64,000 nt of DNA from Gordonia sp. 'Campus' (GTDB lineage: Bacteria > Actinomycetota > Actinomycetes > Mycobacteriales > Mycobacteriaceae): the NCBI RefSeq assembly GCF_022206305.1, contig NZ_JAKOIW010000020.1, positions 30,527-94,526 of the forward strand. Reading direction: 5' to 3'. The notes below the pieces were generated by a model that saw only the letters and a program-made list of their open reading frames with translations, was not told the origin of the DNA and ran no database searches. The translations under genes were made by a program, and so were the position numbers. How positions within the stretch are numbered: the stretch's first letter is position 1; every line of letters starts with the position of its first letter. Of this stretch, positions 29,785-37,426 are shown in pieces.

Positions 29785-29908
29785 CGCTTCATCTTCTCAT
29801 TGACGCCTGTCCCAGCAATACATGTGCTGATTGAGAGCATGGGCTTGCAAAAGTATGACTATTACGGCAGCCTACGTGATCAGCAGCACACTGGAGTGAG
29901 GAGTGGAC
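29785..29908. promoter_or_regulatory. gntR/gntK divergent promoter region
   Basis: This region is AT-richer than its surroundings. It holds CAGCA-N7-TGCTG (29813-29829) and TATGACTATTAC, which loosely resembles the corynebacterial GntR1/2 site. These are operator candidates only. Confidence 0.4.
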
Positions 29909-30412
29909 ATGCGATCACCGATGGTCGTCATGGGGGTCTCGGGGTCTGGCAAGTCAACGGTCGGAGCCGCGCTGGCGCAGCGTCTGCGTGTGCCCTGCGC
30001 CGATGCGGACGACTTCCATTCGGCAGCGAACATCGCCAAGATGTCGGCCGGTGAGCCGCTCGACGACGACGATCGCCGACCCTGGCTGGAGTCGATCGGC
30101 ACCTGGCTCGCCGAACACGACCACGGCGGGGTGATGAGCTGCTCCGCGCTCAAGCGTGAATACCGGGACCGGTTGCGCGACCACGCGCCCACCGTGGTGT
30201 TCGCGCATCTGGCCGGCTCCGTGGAGGTCATCGCGCGCAGGCAGGCGTCGAGGCCCGGGCACTTCATGCCCCCGGCCCTGCTGAGGTCGCAAGTCGACAC
30301 CTTGGAACCGCTGGGCGCCGAGGAGCGCGGAGTCGCGGTCGACGTGGATCAGAGCGTCGACGACATCGTCGACGCAGTGGTCGCCGCGCTTGCCGGAGAG
30401 GACAACCGATGA
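29909..30412 (+). CDS. gntK: Gluconokinase
   Basis: This 167-residue gluconate kinase has the Walker A GVSGSGKST (residues 9-17), then ADADDFHSAANIAKMSAGEPLDDDDR and WLESI, signatures of the GntK family. SCSALKREYRDRLR and GHFMPPALLRSQ complete the fold. It makes 6-phosphogluconate for the pentose phosphate pathway. ATG 29909 is preferred: GAGGAG lies five bases upstream, whereas the in-frame GTG at 29903 overlaps that site. Its stop overlaps the gntP start (ATGA), so kinase and permease are coupled. Confidence 0.93.
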   Translation: MRSPMVVMGVSGSGKSTVGAALAQRLRVPCADADDFHSAANIAKMSAGEPLDDDDRRPWLESIGTWLAEHDHGGVMSCSALKREYRDRLRDHAPTVVFAHLAGSVEVIARRQASRPGHFMPPALLRSQVDTLEPLGAEERGVAVDVDQSVDDIVDAVVAALAGEDNR

Positions 30413-31806
30413 TGCCACCGACCGCCATGCTCCTCGCCGCCGGCGCGGATCTGCCCCAACCCGTCGCTCCCGGTTGGCAACTCGTCGTCGCGGCGCTCGC
30501 CGGTGTCGCGGTCATCGTCGTGGCCATCACCGTGGCCAAGGTGCACCCCTTCCTCGCACTGATCGGCGGCGGCGCCACCGTCGGCATCGTCGCGGGCGAG
30601 TCCATTCCGACGGTCCTCGAGTCGTTCACCGCCGGATTCGGCACCACCGCAGCGGGTGTCGGCATCCTGATCGCGCTCGGTGCCATGTTTACCAAACTCC
30701 TGGCGGACTCCGGCGGGGCCGACGAGATCGTCGACACGATCGTCGGCCATGCGTCGCCGCGGATGCTGCCCTGGGCGATGGCCCTCGTCGGCGCCATCAT
30801 CGGCCTGCCCATGTTCTTCGAGATCGGTCTCGTCCTGCTGATGCCGGTGATCTACCTGGTGGCCCGACGATCGGGACTCGGTCTGATCCCGATCGGCATC
30901 CCCGCGCTGGCCGGACTATCGGCGATGCACGGTTTCGTCCCGCCGCACCCGGGCCCGCTGGTGGCGATCGACGCTCTCGGCGCCGATCTGGGGTTGACGC
31001 TCGCTCTCGGTGTGGCAGTGGCGATTCCGACGATCATCGTGTCGGGCCCGCTGTTCGGCACCCTCGCCGGCCGGTGGGTGACGGTCGACGCCCCGACGAC
31101 GTTCGACCTCGACCCGGACGACGGACGGACAACCCGGCGGCCGTCCTTCGCGGTCACCATGTTCAGCGTCCTGCTCCCCGTCGTCCTCATGCTGGGGAAG
31201 GCGCTCGCCGAGATCTTCGTCTCCGACGAGGGGCAGCCCGTGCGTCGTGTTCTCGACATCCTCGGCACGCCGCTGATCGCACTGCTCATCGCGGTGATCG
31301 TCGCCATGTTCACGCTGGGACGCGGGTCCGGGATGGATCGCGACACGATCGCGAAGTGCACGGGCGCGGCCCTGCCCGCCATCGCGGGCATCCTGTTGAT
31401 CGTGGCCGCAGGCGGCGGCTTCAAGGAGGTGCTCGTCGACACCGGCATCGGCACGCTCCTCGCCGATTGGGCGACCGGTGCGAACGTCCCGGTCCTCCTG
31501 CTCGCATGGACTCTCGCCGCACTGATCCGGCTCGCGACCGGGTCGGCCACGGTCGCGACCATCACCGCGTCCTCGCTGATCCTGGGGCTCGTGGACGGTC
31601 TCAGTTCGGGCCAGGTCTCGCTGGTCGTACTGGCCATCGGAGCCGGCTCGGTGTTCCTGTCGCACGTCAACGATGCGGGCTTCTGGCTGGTGAAGGAGTA
31701 CTTCGGGATGACGGTCGGACAGACCTTCAAGACGTGGTCGATGATGGAGACCGTGTTGTCGGTGAGCGGTCTGATCGTCGTGATGGCGTTGGGTCTGGTC
31801 ATCTGA
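30409..31806 (+). CDS. gntP: Gluconate:H+ symporter GntP
   Basis: This 465-residue permease of the GntP family has about 12-14 membrane helices. Conserved segments include FGTTAAGVGILIALGAMFTKLLADSGGADEI, LIPIGIPALAGLSAMHGFVPPHPGP and the C-terminal LSHVNDAGFWLVKEYFGM. It imports gluconate, which GntK then phosphorylates. The gene starts on the ATGA overlap with gntK. The short N-terminal hydrophilic segment before the first helix is unremarkable. No gnd or Entner-Doudoroff gene is adjacent. Confidence 0.93.
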   Translation: MMPPTAMLLAAGADLPQPVAPGWQLVVAALAGVAVIVVAITVAKVHPFLALIGGGATVGIVAGESIPTVLESFTAGFGTTAAGVGILIALGAMFTKLLADSGGADEIVDTIVGHASPRMLPWAMALVGAIIGLPMFFEIGLVLLMPVIYLVARRSGLGLIPIGIPALAGLSAMHGFVPPHPGPLVAIDALGADLGLTLALGVAVAIPTIIVSGPLFGTLAGRWVTVDAPTTFDLDPDDGRTTRRPSFAVTMFSVLLPVVLMLGKALAEIFVSDEGQPVRRVLDILGTPLIALLIAVIVAMFTLGRGSGMDRDTIAKCTGAALPAIAGILLIVAAGGGFKEVLVDTGIGTLLADWATGANVPVLLLAWTLAALIRLATGSATVATITASSLILGLVDGLSSGQVSLVVLAIGAGSVFLSHVNDAGFWLVKEYFGMTVGQTFKTWSMMETVLSVSGLIVVMALGLVI

Positions 31807-31902
31807 GTCCTGCTCGCGGAGCATCGGTTCTTTCGGATCAGAGGCAGCAGATCTGCGGTTCTGTCTGGTTCGGGAGCTGGGGCCCGGGTAGCTTGACGAC
31901 TC

Positions 31903-33324
31903 ATGACACGGACGAAGCGGGTCTGGCCGGCGGTGATCGCCGGAGTCGTGGCGGTGGCCGTGGCCCTCGCTCATCCCGCAGCGGCACAGCCGAACTCGCC
32001 GAGTTCCGGACTCGGGCCGCCGGACACCTCACTCATGCACGGCGACCTCGCCTCCACGGACTCCACGTCGCATCGTGGACCCGGGCGCGGCGCGCGGCCG
32101 GCCGCATCATCGGTTCCCGGCGGTGCATGCGCGGCAACGTTCGTGGGGCGCGACGGAATGCCGGTCGCGTTGTGTACACAGTTCGTCGGGATCTCGCCAC
32201 CCGCGTTCGCGGCGCCGACGGTCGTCCTCTTCGATCCCCGGACGGCGCAACCGCTGGCGTCCACCCAGCTGACAAAGGGCGGACTGCTGGGCGGCGTCTA
32301 CGGCTACCTCGACGACCGCGACCGGGTGGTCGTCGCCGACGGTTCGGGATCGATCCTGCGTGTGGCGCACGAGAGGACGGCGCAGGGTTGGCGGGTCTTC
32401 GTCGACGAACGGATCGACGTCCGGCGTGCGATACCCGTGGGTGATGCGATCACCGGTCTCGCACCGGATTTTGACGGCCGGGTGTGGTTCGCGACGACGC
32501 ACGGGGTGGTCGGGACGGTGGACCGGCATCGCGCCGTCCGGTCCACCCGGCTCCCCGCTGGTGAGGAACTGGGCAACGGTCTGTCGATACGGCGCGCGGG
32601 GGCGTCGATCCTGACAACGCATGCTCTCTACGAGATGCACGCCGATCCGGGCGAGGCGCCACGAGTCGTCTGGCGTCGCGCCTACGACCGGGGACCCGCT
32701 CGCAAACCCGGGCAACTCACCTGGGGTTCGGGGACGACGCCGACGTACTTCGGTCCGGGCGGCGACGGCTGGGTGGCCATCGTCGACAACGCCCGGGCTC
32801 CGGAGCTACGGGTGCTGCGCAGCGACGATGGCTCCGAAGTCTGCCGCATGCAAGCGTTTTCGACATCGGGACCGGGCACGGAGAATTCGCCGATGGCGTG
32901 GGGGAACTCGTTGGTCATCCCCAGCACGTACGGCTACCAGTACCCGCCGTTCGCTGTGCGTGGTGCATCCGTCCCGGCTGATGCGCCGTTCGTCGGCGGC
33001 GCGACCCGCATCGACGTCGATGCCGAAGGGTGCAGGCGAGTCTGGGAGAACGCCGACCGACTGGCGACATTGCCCAAGCTGTCCCGCGCCGACGGACTGA
33101 TTCACGCCCTCGGCTATGGCCCGCTGATCCCGGGTCTCCCACAGCAGGTGGGCCCGATCGATTATGTCGCGACGGACTTCGACACCGGTCGCCGGATCGA
33201 GACACGGCGCGTCGGTGCGGCACCGGTCGACGAGCCGCTCGAGCTGACCGGAACCATCACCGCGGATGGCTCCCTCTGGCAGGCGACATTGGGGAGGATG
33301 CTCAAGATCACCCCGCCCCGGTGA
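31903..33324 (+). CDS. Secreted beta-propeller-like protein of unknown function
   Basis: This 473-residue protein has a signal peptide (MTRTKRVWPAVIAGVVAVAVALAHPAAAQP). The mature part alternates short strands with Gly-Asp turns (DDRDRVVVADGSGSILRV; DFDGRVWFATTHGVVGTVDR; GGDGWVAIVDNARAPELRVL), as in PQQ/NHL-like propellers. No catalytic motif is seen. A low-complexity region (about residues 31-75) follows the signal peptide. A TAGCTT box eight bases before the ATG suggests a near-leaderless mRNA. Its 3' end is only 20 bases from the convergent SipW-type cluster. Such domains often bind surface glycans or proteins, but no function is assigned. Confidence 0.7.
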   Translation: MTRTKRVWPAVIAGVVAVAVALAHPAAAQPNSPSSGLGPPDTSLMHGDLASTDSTSHRGPGRGARPAASSVPGGACAATFVGRDGMPVALCTQFVGISPPAFAAPTVVLFDPRTAQPLASTQLTKGGLLGGVYGYLDDRDRVVVADGSGSILRVAHERTAQGWRVFVDERIDVRRAIPVGDAITGLAPDFDGRVWFATTHGVVGTVDRHRAVRSTRLPAGEELGNGLSIRRAGASILTTHALYEMHADPGEAPRVVWRRAYDRGPARKPGQLTWGSGTTPTYFGPGGDGWVAIVDNARAPELRVLRSDDGSEVCRMQAFSTSGPGTENSPMAWGNSLVIPSTYGYQYPPFAVRGASVPADAPFVGGATRIDVDAEGCRRVWENADRLATLPKLSRADGLIHALGYGPLIPGLPQQVGPIDYVATDFDTGRRIETRRVGAAPVDEPLELTGTITADGSLWQATLGRMLKITPPR

Positions 33325-33344
33325 GCGCAGCCGTAGGAACCCCC

Positions 33345-34685
33345 TCAGCGATAGGCCTCCCGGGAGGTCGACGAGGACGAGGATGCTTCCGGCACCGACC
33401 GTCCGTCCGCCGACTGGCCCTCTGCCGGTGGGGACGTGGTGGTGGTCGTCGGGTCGTATCCATCGGTGCTCTGGGACCCGGGGACCTTCGGCACGGTCGG
33501 GCTCGACGAGGAACTCGTTGTCTCGGACGTCGTCTCCGAGTCGGACGAACTCGACGATGAGACGGTCGTCGACGACGTCGTCGACGAGGTGGTGCTCGGC
33601 GCCTGCCGGGCCGCGACGGCGCCCGCCGTGCTCGTCACCGTGCCCGGCGCGAGACACGTCGTGGACAGCAGATTCTTGGACACCCGCTGCACGAGAGTGG
33701 GGCTCGCCGACACCCAGTTCACGCCGACAAGCGTGAACAAGGAGACGTTCGTGTTGTTGCCCAAGAGGTCCAGCAGTCCACCCGTGACCTGATAGGTCAC
33801 GGTTCCAGAGGCCTGTGCGGCCACTTCGCGCGTCTCGGACAGTGTCCCGTTCGTCTGCCGGAACTCGAGGCGATAGCGGTAGGCCGCCCCGACAACGGGC
33901 CAACTGAGCACGGCCGTCGTGAGTCCCAGTGCACCCGGTTGCGTCGTGCAGGTGAAACTGGCCGGCCGCGGAACGGTGCCCAATGTCATCGTCACCTGCC
34001 CCACCGTGGTGTCGGTGAACGCGGCGCGCGCCGGCGCGGGTTCGGCGACGACGAGTGCGGCGATGAGCAGCACGACGGTCGCCGATATCCCCATCCGCCA
34101 TTCCCCGGCCGCATGACGGGGCGGGCCGACCTGCGGTCCGGAGGGGAACCATCGTGGCGTGTCGTCGTTCTCGATGGGTCGGCGTTCGCGCGGGTCCCGG
34201 CGGAAGACGATCACCAGCAGCCAGACAGTGAGGACGATTCCCGCCGCGAGTGCCGTCGGAGTGGACAGCCAGGCCACGAGGTATCCCAGCAGGGGAGCGC
34301 TGAACAGGACGCGCTGGACGTCGGTCACGACGTAGGGCGTGTCATCCGGGTCGGAGTTGGCATCACCTTTCAGGGTGAGAGGCACCGAGTTGCCCGTCCG
34401 CTCACCGACGGCGACCACCCGGTGCGTGATCCGATTCCCGTTGTCCGCCACCACGCTCACCACGTCGCCGTGCACGACCGCGGTGGCCGGGACCTCGCGT
34501 GCCAGCGCGAGCGAGCCGGTCGGGATCGCGGGTGCCATGGAGCCCGAACGAAACATCAGTGGCGTCACCCCGAACAGGAACGCACACGCAGCCATCAGCA
34601 CGCAGACGACACCGGAGACCGCGCCCACGGTCAGCGCGAATTCGACCAGCCGGGAACGACTTCGAGGGGTCTCATGGTCAGACAC
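33345..34685 (-). CDS. SipW-type signal peptidase fused to a TasA-like substrate with Ser/Thr-rich tail
   Basis: This 446-residue polyprotein-like ORF has two parts. Residues 1-165 form an ER/archaeal-type signal peptidase I: a membrane helix (15-40), nucleophile Ser49 in SGSM, general-base His88 in RITHRV in place of bacterial Lys, Asp108 in KGDAN, and C-terminal helices (about 128-160). After a charged linker a third helix (about 200-220) ends in ARAAFTDTTVGQVTMTLGTV, the same Ala-aromatic-Ser/Thr pattern as the separate substrates. An FnIII-like domain with two Cys (246, 344) and a long Ser/Thr-rich tail (365-441) follow. The GTG start overlaps the previous gene by eight bases. Peptidase and substrate are thus made as one chain. 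Confidence 0.8.
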   Translation of the reverse strand: MSDHETPRSRSRLVEFALTVGAVSGVVCVLMAACAFLFGVTPLMFRSGSMAPAIPTGSLALAREVPATAVVHGDVVSVVADNGNRITHRVVAVGERTGNSVPLTLKGDANSDPDDTPYVVTDVQRVLFSAPLLGYLVAWLSTPTALAAGIVLTVWLLVIVFRRDPRERRPIENDDTPRWFPSGPQVGPPRHAAGEWRMGISATVVLLIAALVVAEPAPARAAFTDTTVGQVTMTLGTVPRPASFTCTTQPGALGLTTAVLSWPVVGAAYRYRLEFRQTNGTLSETREVAAQASGTVTYQVTGGLLDLLGNNTNVSLFTLVGVNWVSASPTLVQRVSKNLLSTTCLAPGTVTSTAGAVAARQAPSTTSSTTSSTTVSSSSSSDSETTSETTSSSSSPTVPKVPGSQSTDGYDPTTTTTSPPAEGQSADGRSVPEASSSSSTSREAYR

Positions 34686-35280
34686 CGGCAACCGCCGCTC
34701 CGTCGAACGTGAACACGACGGTGGTCGACGCACCCTGCAAGCTGTTCGCAGCATCGTTCGGGAGTGAGAACTGCATGCAGAGGGTCTCGGAACCGGAGGT
34801 GGCCGCCAGGGGACCGCGTTGGGTCAGAAAGGTGCTCACGGTCGTCGAGACGATCTGATTGTCGACGAGTGGGGTTGTGCCGGCGCCGGTCGAGCAGGAC
34901 GTCCCGGACACGGTGGCGTTCGCGACGACCCGGAGTCGAAGACTCTGCGCCGTCACGTTGTTCGCGTTGACCTTCGTCGTGTACGTCCCCGGCGACACGC
35001 CTCGATTCCGGACGGTGATGAGTACGGCTGCCGAGTTGTTGGGCAGCAGCGCGGCGCCGAGCGGAACCGTGATCGACGACGACGTCGGACTGTTGTTGAG
35101 ATAGAGGTCCACCGATCCGACTGTGAACGTGCCCGACGTCGTCGTGGTGGTCGCCGACCACGCCGCCAGCGTGCCGACCGAACCGAGCCCGAGGACGATG
35201 CCGACGCTGAGGACGGCTCGAACGCGTGCGGAGCGCAGTGTTCGCCAGACCCGACCGGCGATCGCGTCGGCGGGTATCAC
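34678..35280 (-). CDS. SipW-dependent-type exported protein (substrate 3)
   Basis: This 200-residue protein has a charged N-terminus, a hydrophobic segment (VLSVGIVLGLGSVGTLAAW, about 23-41) and the SipW-cognate junction LAAWSATTTTTSGTFTVGSVDL. The mature domain is beta-rich and Thr/Val-rich with exactly two Cys, which may pair. Its C-terminus (ETLCMQFSL and later TTVVFTFDG) matches that of substrate 2 (ETWCIRSTL, THVFTFRAE), so the two are paralogues. GTG 35280 overlaps the sipW stop (GTGA). Expected fate: cleavage by the adjacent peptidase and export, possibly fibre assembly by analogy with TasA. Confidence 0.75.
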   Translation of the reverse strand: MIPADAIAGRVWRTLRSARVRAVLSVGIVLGLGSVGTLAAWSATTTTTSGTFTVGSVDLYLNNSPTSSSITVPLGAALLPNNSAAVLITVRNRGVSPGTYTTKVNANNVTAQSLRLRVVANATVSGTSCSTGAGTTPLVDNQIVSTTVSTFLTQRGPLAATSGSETLCMQFSLPNDAANSLQGASTTVVFTFDGAAVAGV

Positions 35281-35906
35281 GGCGACCCGGCGCGAGTCGT
35301 CGACCGGCGGCGCTCGACGACCGCACCGACCAGCTGGAACAGCGCGTAGAGACCCAGGGCGCCGGCCATCACCGCCACCACCAAGACACGCGTGTCGCCG
35401 GTGAGCCAGTTGTTCACATACCCGACGTAGGGGACGGAGTACCACACGGCTCCCCGGATCTGGGCGGGCTCCACAGGTTTCGCATCGGGCTGAGGATTGT
35501 TGTCTCCCTTGGTCACATAGGTGCGCGCGCCGGAGCTGTCCATCCCGGTCGCGACGATCCGATGCGTGACGACCGCAGGTTCACCCGACTTGATCTGGTA
35601 GGTGATGGCCTCGCCGACCGGCAGGCGATTCACATCGCCTTTCCGGACCACGACCAGGGTGCCCGGCGGATATGTCGGGCGCATCGATTCGGTCAGCACG
35701 GTATACGGCTGGGCGCCGGACAACAGCGGCACCACGATGAGTGCGAGAACCAGTGCGGACACGGCGAAGACGAGCAACCACGTCGCGATCGTGCTGATCC
35801 ACCACCATGGTCCGGTGCGCGTGGACGACCCCGTGCTGGTACCTGCCGCGCCGTTGTCGGCATGGCCCGTCGCACGGGTGTCGGGGTAGCGGTGAGTCCC
35901 ACTCAT
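35277..35906 (-). CDS. sipW: Signal peptidase I, SipW/ER type
   Basis: This 209-residue membrane protease has a Ser/Gly-rich N-terminus, a helix (about 37-60), catalytic Ser74 in TESMRP, His115 in VVTHRI, and Asp135 in TKGDNN, with a C-terminal helix (about 172-193). The Ser-His arrangement is that of Bacillus SipW and eukaryotic/archaeal signal peptidases rather than the Ser-Lys LepB type. It sits between two SipW-type substrates with four-base overlaps on both sides (ATGA at its start, GTGA at its end). A dedicated role in processing the cluster's TasA-like proteins follows from this context. Confidence 0.88.
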   Translation of the reverse strand: MSGTHRYPDTRATGHADNGAAGTSTGSSTRTGPWWWISTIATWLLVFAVSALVLALIVVPLLSGAQPYTVLTESMRPTYPPGTLVVVRKGDVNRLPVGEAITYQIKSGEPAVVTHRIVATGMDSSGARTYVTKGDNNPQPDAKPVEPAQIRGAVWYSVPYVGYVNNWLTGDTRVLVVAVMAGALGLYALFQLVGAVVERRRSTTRAGSP

Positions 35907-36478
35907 ACCTGCTCCGCTCGGAAGGTGAAGACATGCGTGTAGGCGGCCGGGTCCGCCCCGGTGGCGGCGACCAGAGTGCTCCGGATGCACCAGGTTTCCT
36001 GGGCAGCCGGGGCGAGGGTCCGGAACGACGACGCCGCCGTGGTGACGCCGGTGATCGAGGCAAGGGTGGGAAATGCACTGACCGCTCCGAGACTCGATGT
36101 GGCCGTACAGGTTCCACCGACCGCCCCGGCCAACGTGATGGTCACCGTCGACGCGGTCGACGCCTGCGGCCCCGCCGAGGTCAACCGATACCGCAACGCT
36201 TCGGTCCCGGTGTTCACTATGACCAGCGGGGCCTGCTTGAACTGGTTGGCGATGAGAGCGGTTCCGGTCAATCCGGGGAAGGTGTAGGTGTTGTCGCTCC
36301 CTGTTCCCGTCGAGAGCGACAACCGTCCGGTGGTGACCTGACCGGGACTCGAGGATGCGGTTTCGGTCCAGTACGCTCCCGTCGACCGGACCGACATGGC
36401 GAGGAGGACCACCACCACGGCGAGTACGACCGACGCCGCGACCGGCCCGGAGAGGTGACGCGGTATGCGCATCGTCAC
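35903..36478 (-). CDS. SipW-dependent-type exported protein (substrate 2)
   Basis: This 191-residue protein has a single hydrophobic segment (AASVVLAVVVVLLAMSV, about 14-30) followed by the junction STGAYWTETASSSPGQ and the strand GRLSL. The mature part is small-residue- and Thr-rich, with two Cys. The C-terminal strand THVFTFRAE is shared with substrate 3. The end overlaps the sipW start (ATGA). GTG 36478 or ATG 36472 could be the start; no strong ribosome-binding site separates them. It follows substrate 1 by about 16 bases, so it is second in the operon. Confidence 0.75.
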   Translation of the reverse strand: MTMRIPRHLSGPVAASVVLAVVVVLLAMSVRSTGAYWTETASSSPGQVTTGRLSLSTGTGSDNTYTFPGLTGTALIANQFKQAPLVIVNTGTEALRYRLTSAGPQASTASTVTITLAGAVGGTCTATSSLGAVSAFPTLASITGVTTAASSFRTLAPAAQETWCIRSTLVAATGADPAAYTHVFTFRAEQV

Positions 36479-36494
36479 ATCGGGCGGACGTCGA

Positions 36495-37037
36495 TCAGGC
36501 CCGTTCCTGCTGCAGGGTCACCTGCAGTTGCGACAGGTTGATCGTCGAGTTGATGCCCACCTGGTCCGGGGTGGCCTGGTTGAAGGTCACCGTGACGGTG
36601 ACGTCGACGGTCTTACCGCTGTCCGCACTGGTGATCACACTGCTCGGAATCGGTGCGCCGCCGAACGTCGCCGTGTTGGTGACCGTGACCCAGTTCGTCA
36701 GGGCGGCCGGAATGACATTGGTGCCCTGGTTGGTGGTCGTGATGCGCGCGGTGAGGTTGTCTCCGACGGCCTCGACCCGGTAGCTGGCGGTGTACTGCAG
36801 GACGTCACCCGGCACCATGCGGAAGGTCGCGGGATCGATCGTCACGGGCGATGCAGGTGTCGAGATGTCCCGCCATTGACCGGAATTGACCGCGCTCAGG
36901 TCCAGTGTTCCGGTCTGGACGTCGCCGGAATCCGTCGTCTCGCTGTCACTCCACAATGCGAACGTCCCGAGTCCGCCGAGCAGGAGCAGAACGGCCGCGA
37001 CGGCCGCCAACAGACCTTTGCTGACCTTCTTCTTCAC
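36495..37037 (-). CDS. Alternate-type signal peptide exported protein, RER_14450-like (substrate 1)
   Basis: This is the first gene of the cluster, 180 residues from GTG 37037 (VKKKVSKGLLAAVAAVLL). GTG 37037 is chosen because AAAGGTGA lies at the right distance; ATG 37052 would swallow that site. The signal segment ends in GTFALWSDSETTDSGDVQTG followed by TLDLSAV, the classic TasA/camelysin-like junction, and resembles the Actinobacteria RER_14450 exported family. The mature domain is beta-rich without Cys, unlike substrates 2 and 3. High expression is likely given its good ribosome-binding site. It is probably the main structural subunit. Confidence 0.78.
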   Translation of the reverse strand: MKKKVSKGLLAAVAAVLLLLGGLGTFALWSDSETTDSGDVQTGTLDLSAVNSGQWRDISTPASPVTIDPATFRMVPGDVLQYTASYRVEAVGDNLTARITTTNQGTNVIPAALTNWVTVTNTATFGGAPIPSSVITSADSGKTVDVTVTVTFNQATPDQVGINSTINLSQLQVTLQQERA

Positions 37038-37426
37038 GTGATCACCTTTCATATGAATTCGTAGATTTCGAGAAAACGGTCGCGTGAAATCGATAGCATT
37101 GCGAAAGAATCCCCGATATATGGCGACCACGCTATTGCGCGCGATTACGAAAAGAAAGTCGAAAATCGTTCCTGTCCACAAAAAGGGGAAACGGTCGAGG
37201 CTTCGAATAACGGACATATAACGATAAGGGTCCGTGTCGAGAATGAGGCCTGAATCCTTCCGAGAATGGAGGGTCGATTCGGGTTGGCTTCGAATTGTGT
37301 GCAGAATTGCACCATTCTTGATGCCGGGGTGGGCGTTGCGGACCATTCCGATGCCCACGCGCGCCGCCCGTGGCCCGGCGACCCCAGTCACATGACTCAA
37401 GTTACTGTGGGGTAGGTTACTCGTCC
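37038..37426. promoter_or_regulatory. AT-rich divergent intergenic region upstream of the SipW cluster and lipase
   Basis: About 390 bases hold no convincing gene. The part from about 37040 to 37320 is markedly AT-rich compared with its neighbours, with runs such as AAAAGAAAG and TATATGG. It should hold the promoter and a long 5' leader of the SipW cluster, perhaps under a nucleoid silencer. On the lipase side TAGGTT (37413-37418) lies eight bases before the lipase ATG, flanked by two GTTACT direct repeats (37401-37406, 37416-37421). Confidence 0.55.

Noticed and set aside
30390..32444. Long Arg/Pro-rich frame over gntP and the propeller gene
   Set aside because: Out-of-frame shadow with typical Arg/Gly/Pro-biased composition and no family features.
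36495..37400. N-terminal extension of substrate 1 through the AT-rich block
   Set aside because: GTG 37037 has a proper ribosome-binding site and gives the typical short Lys-rich signal start; the extension has random composition.
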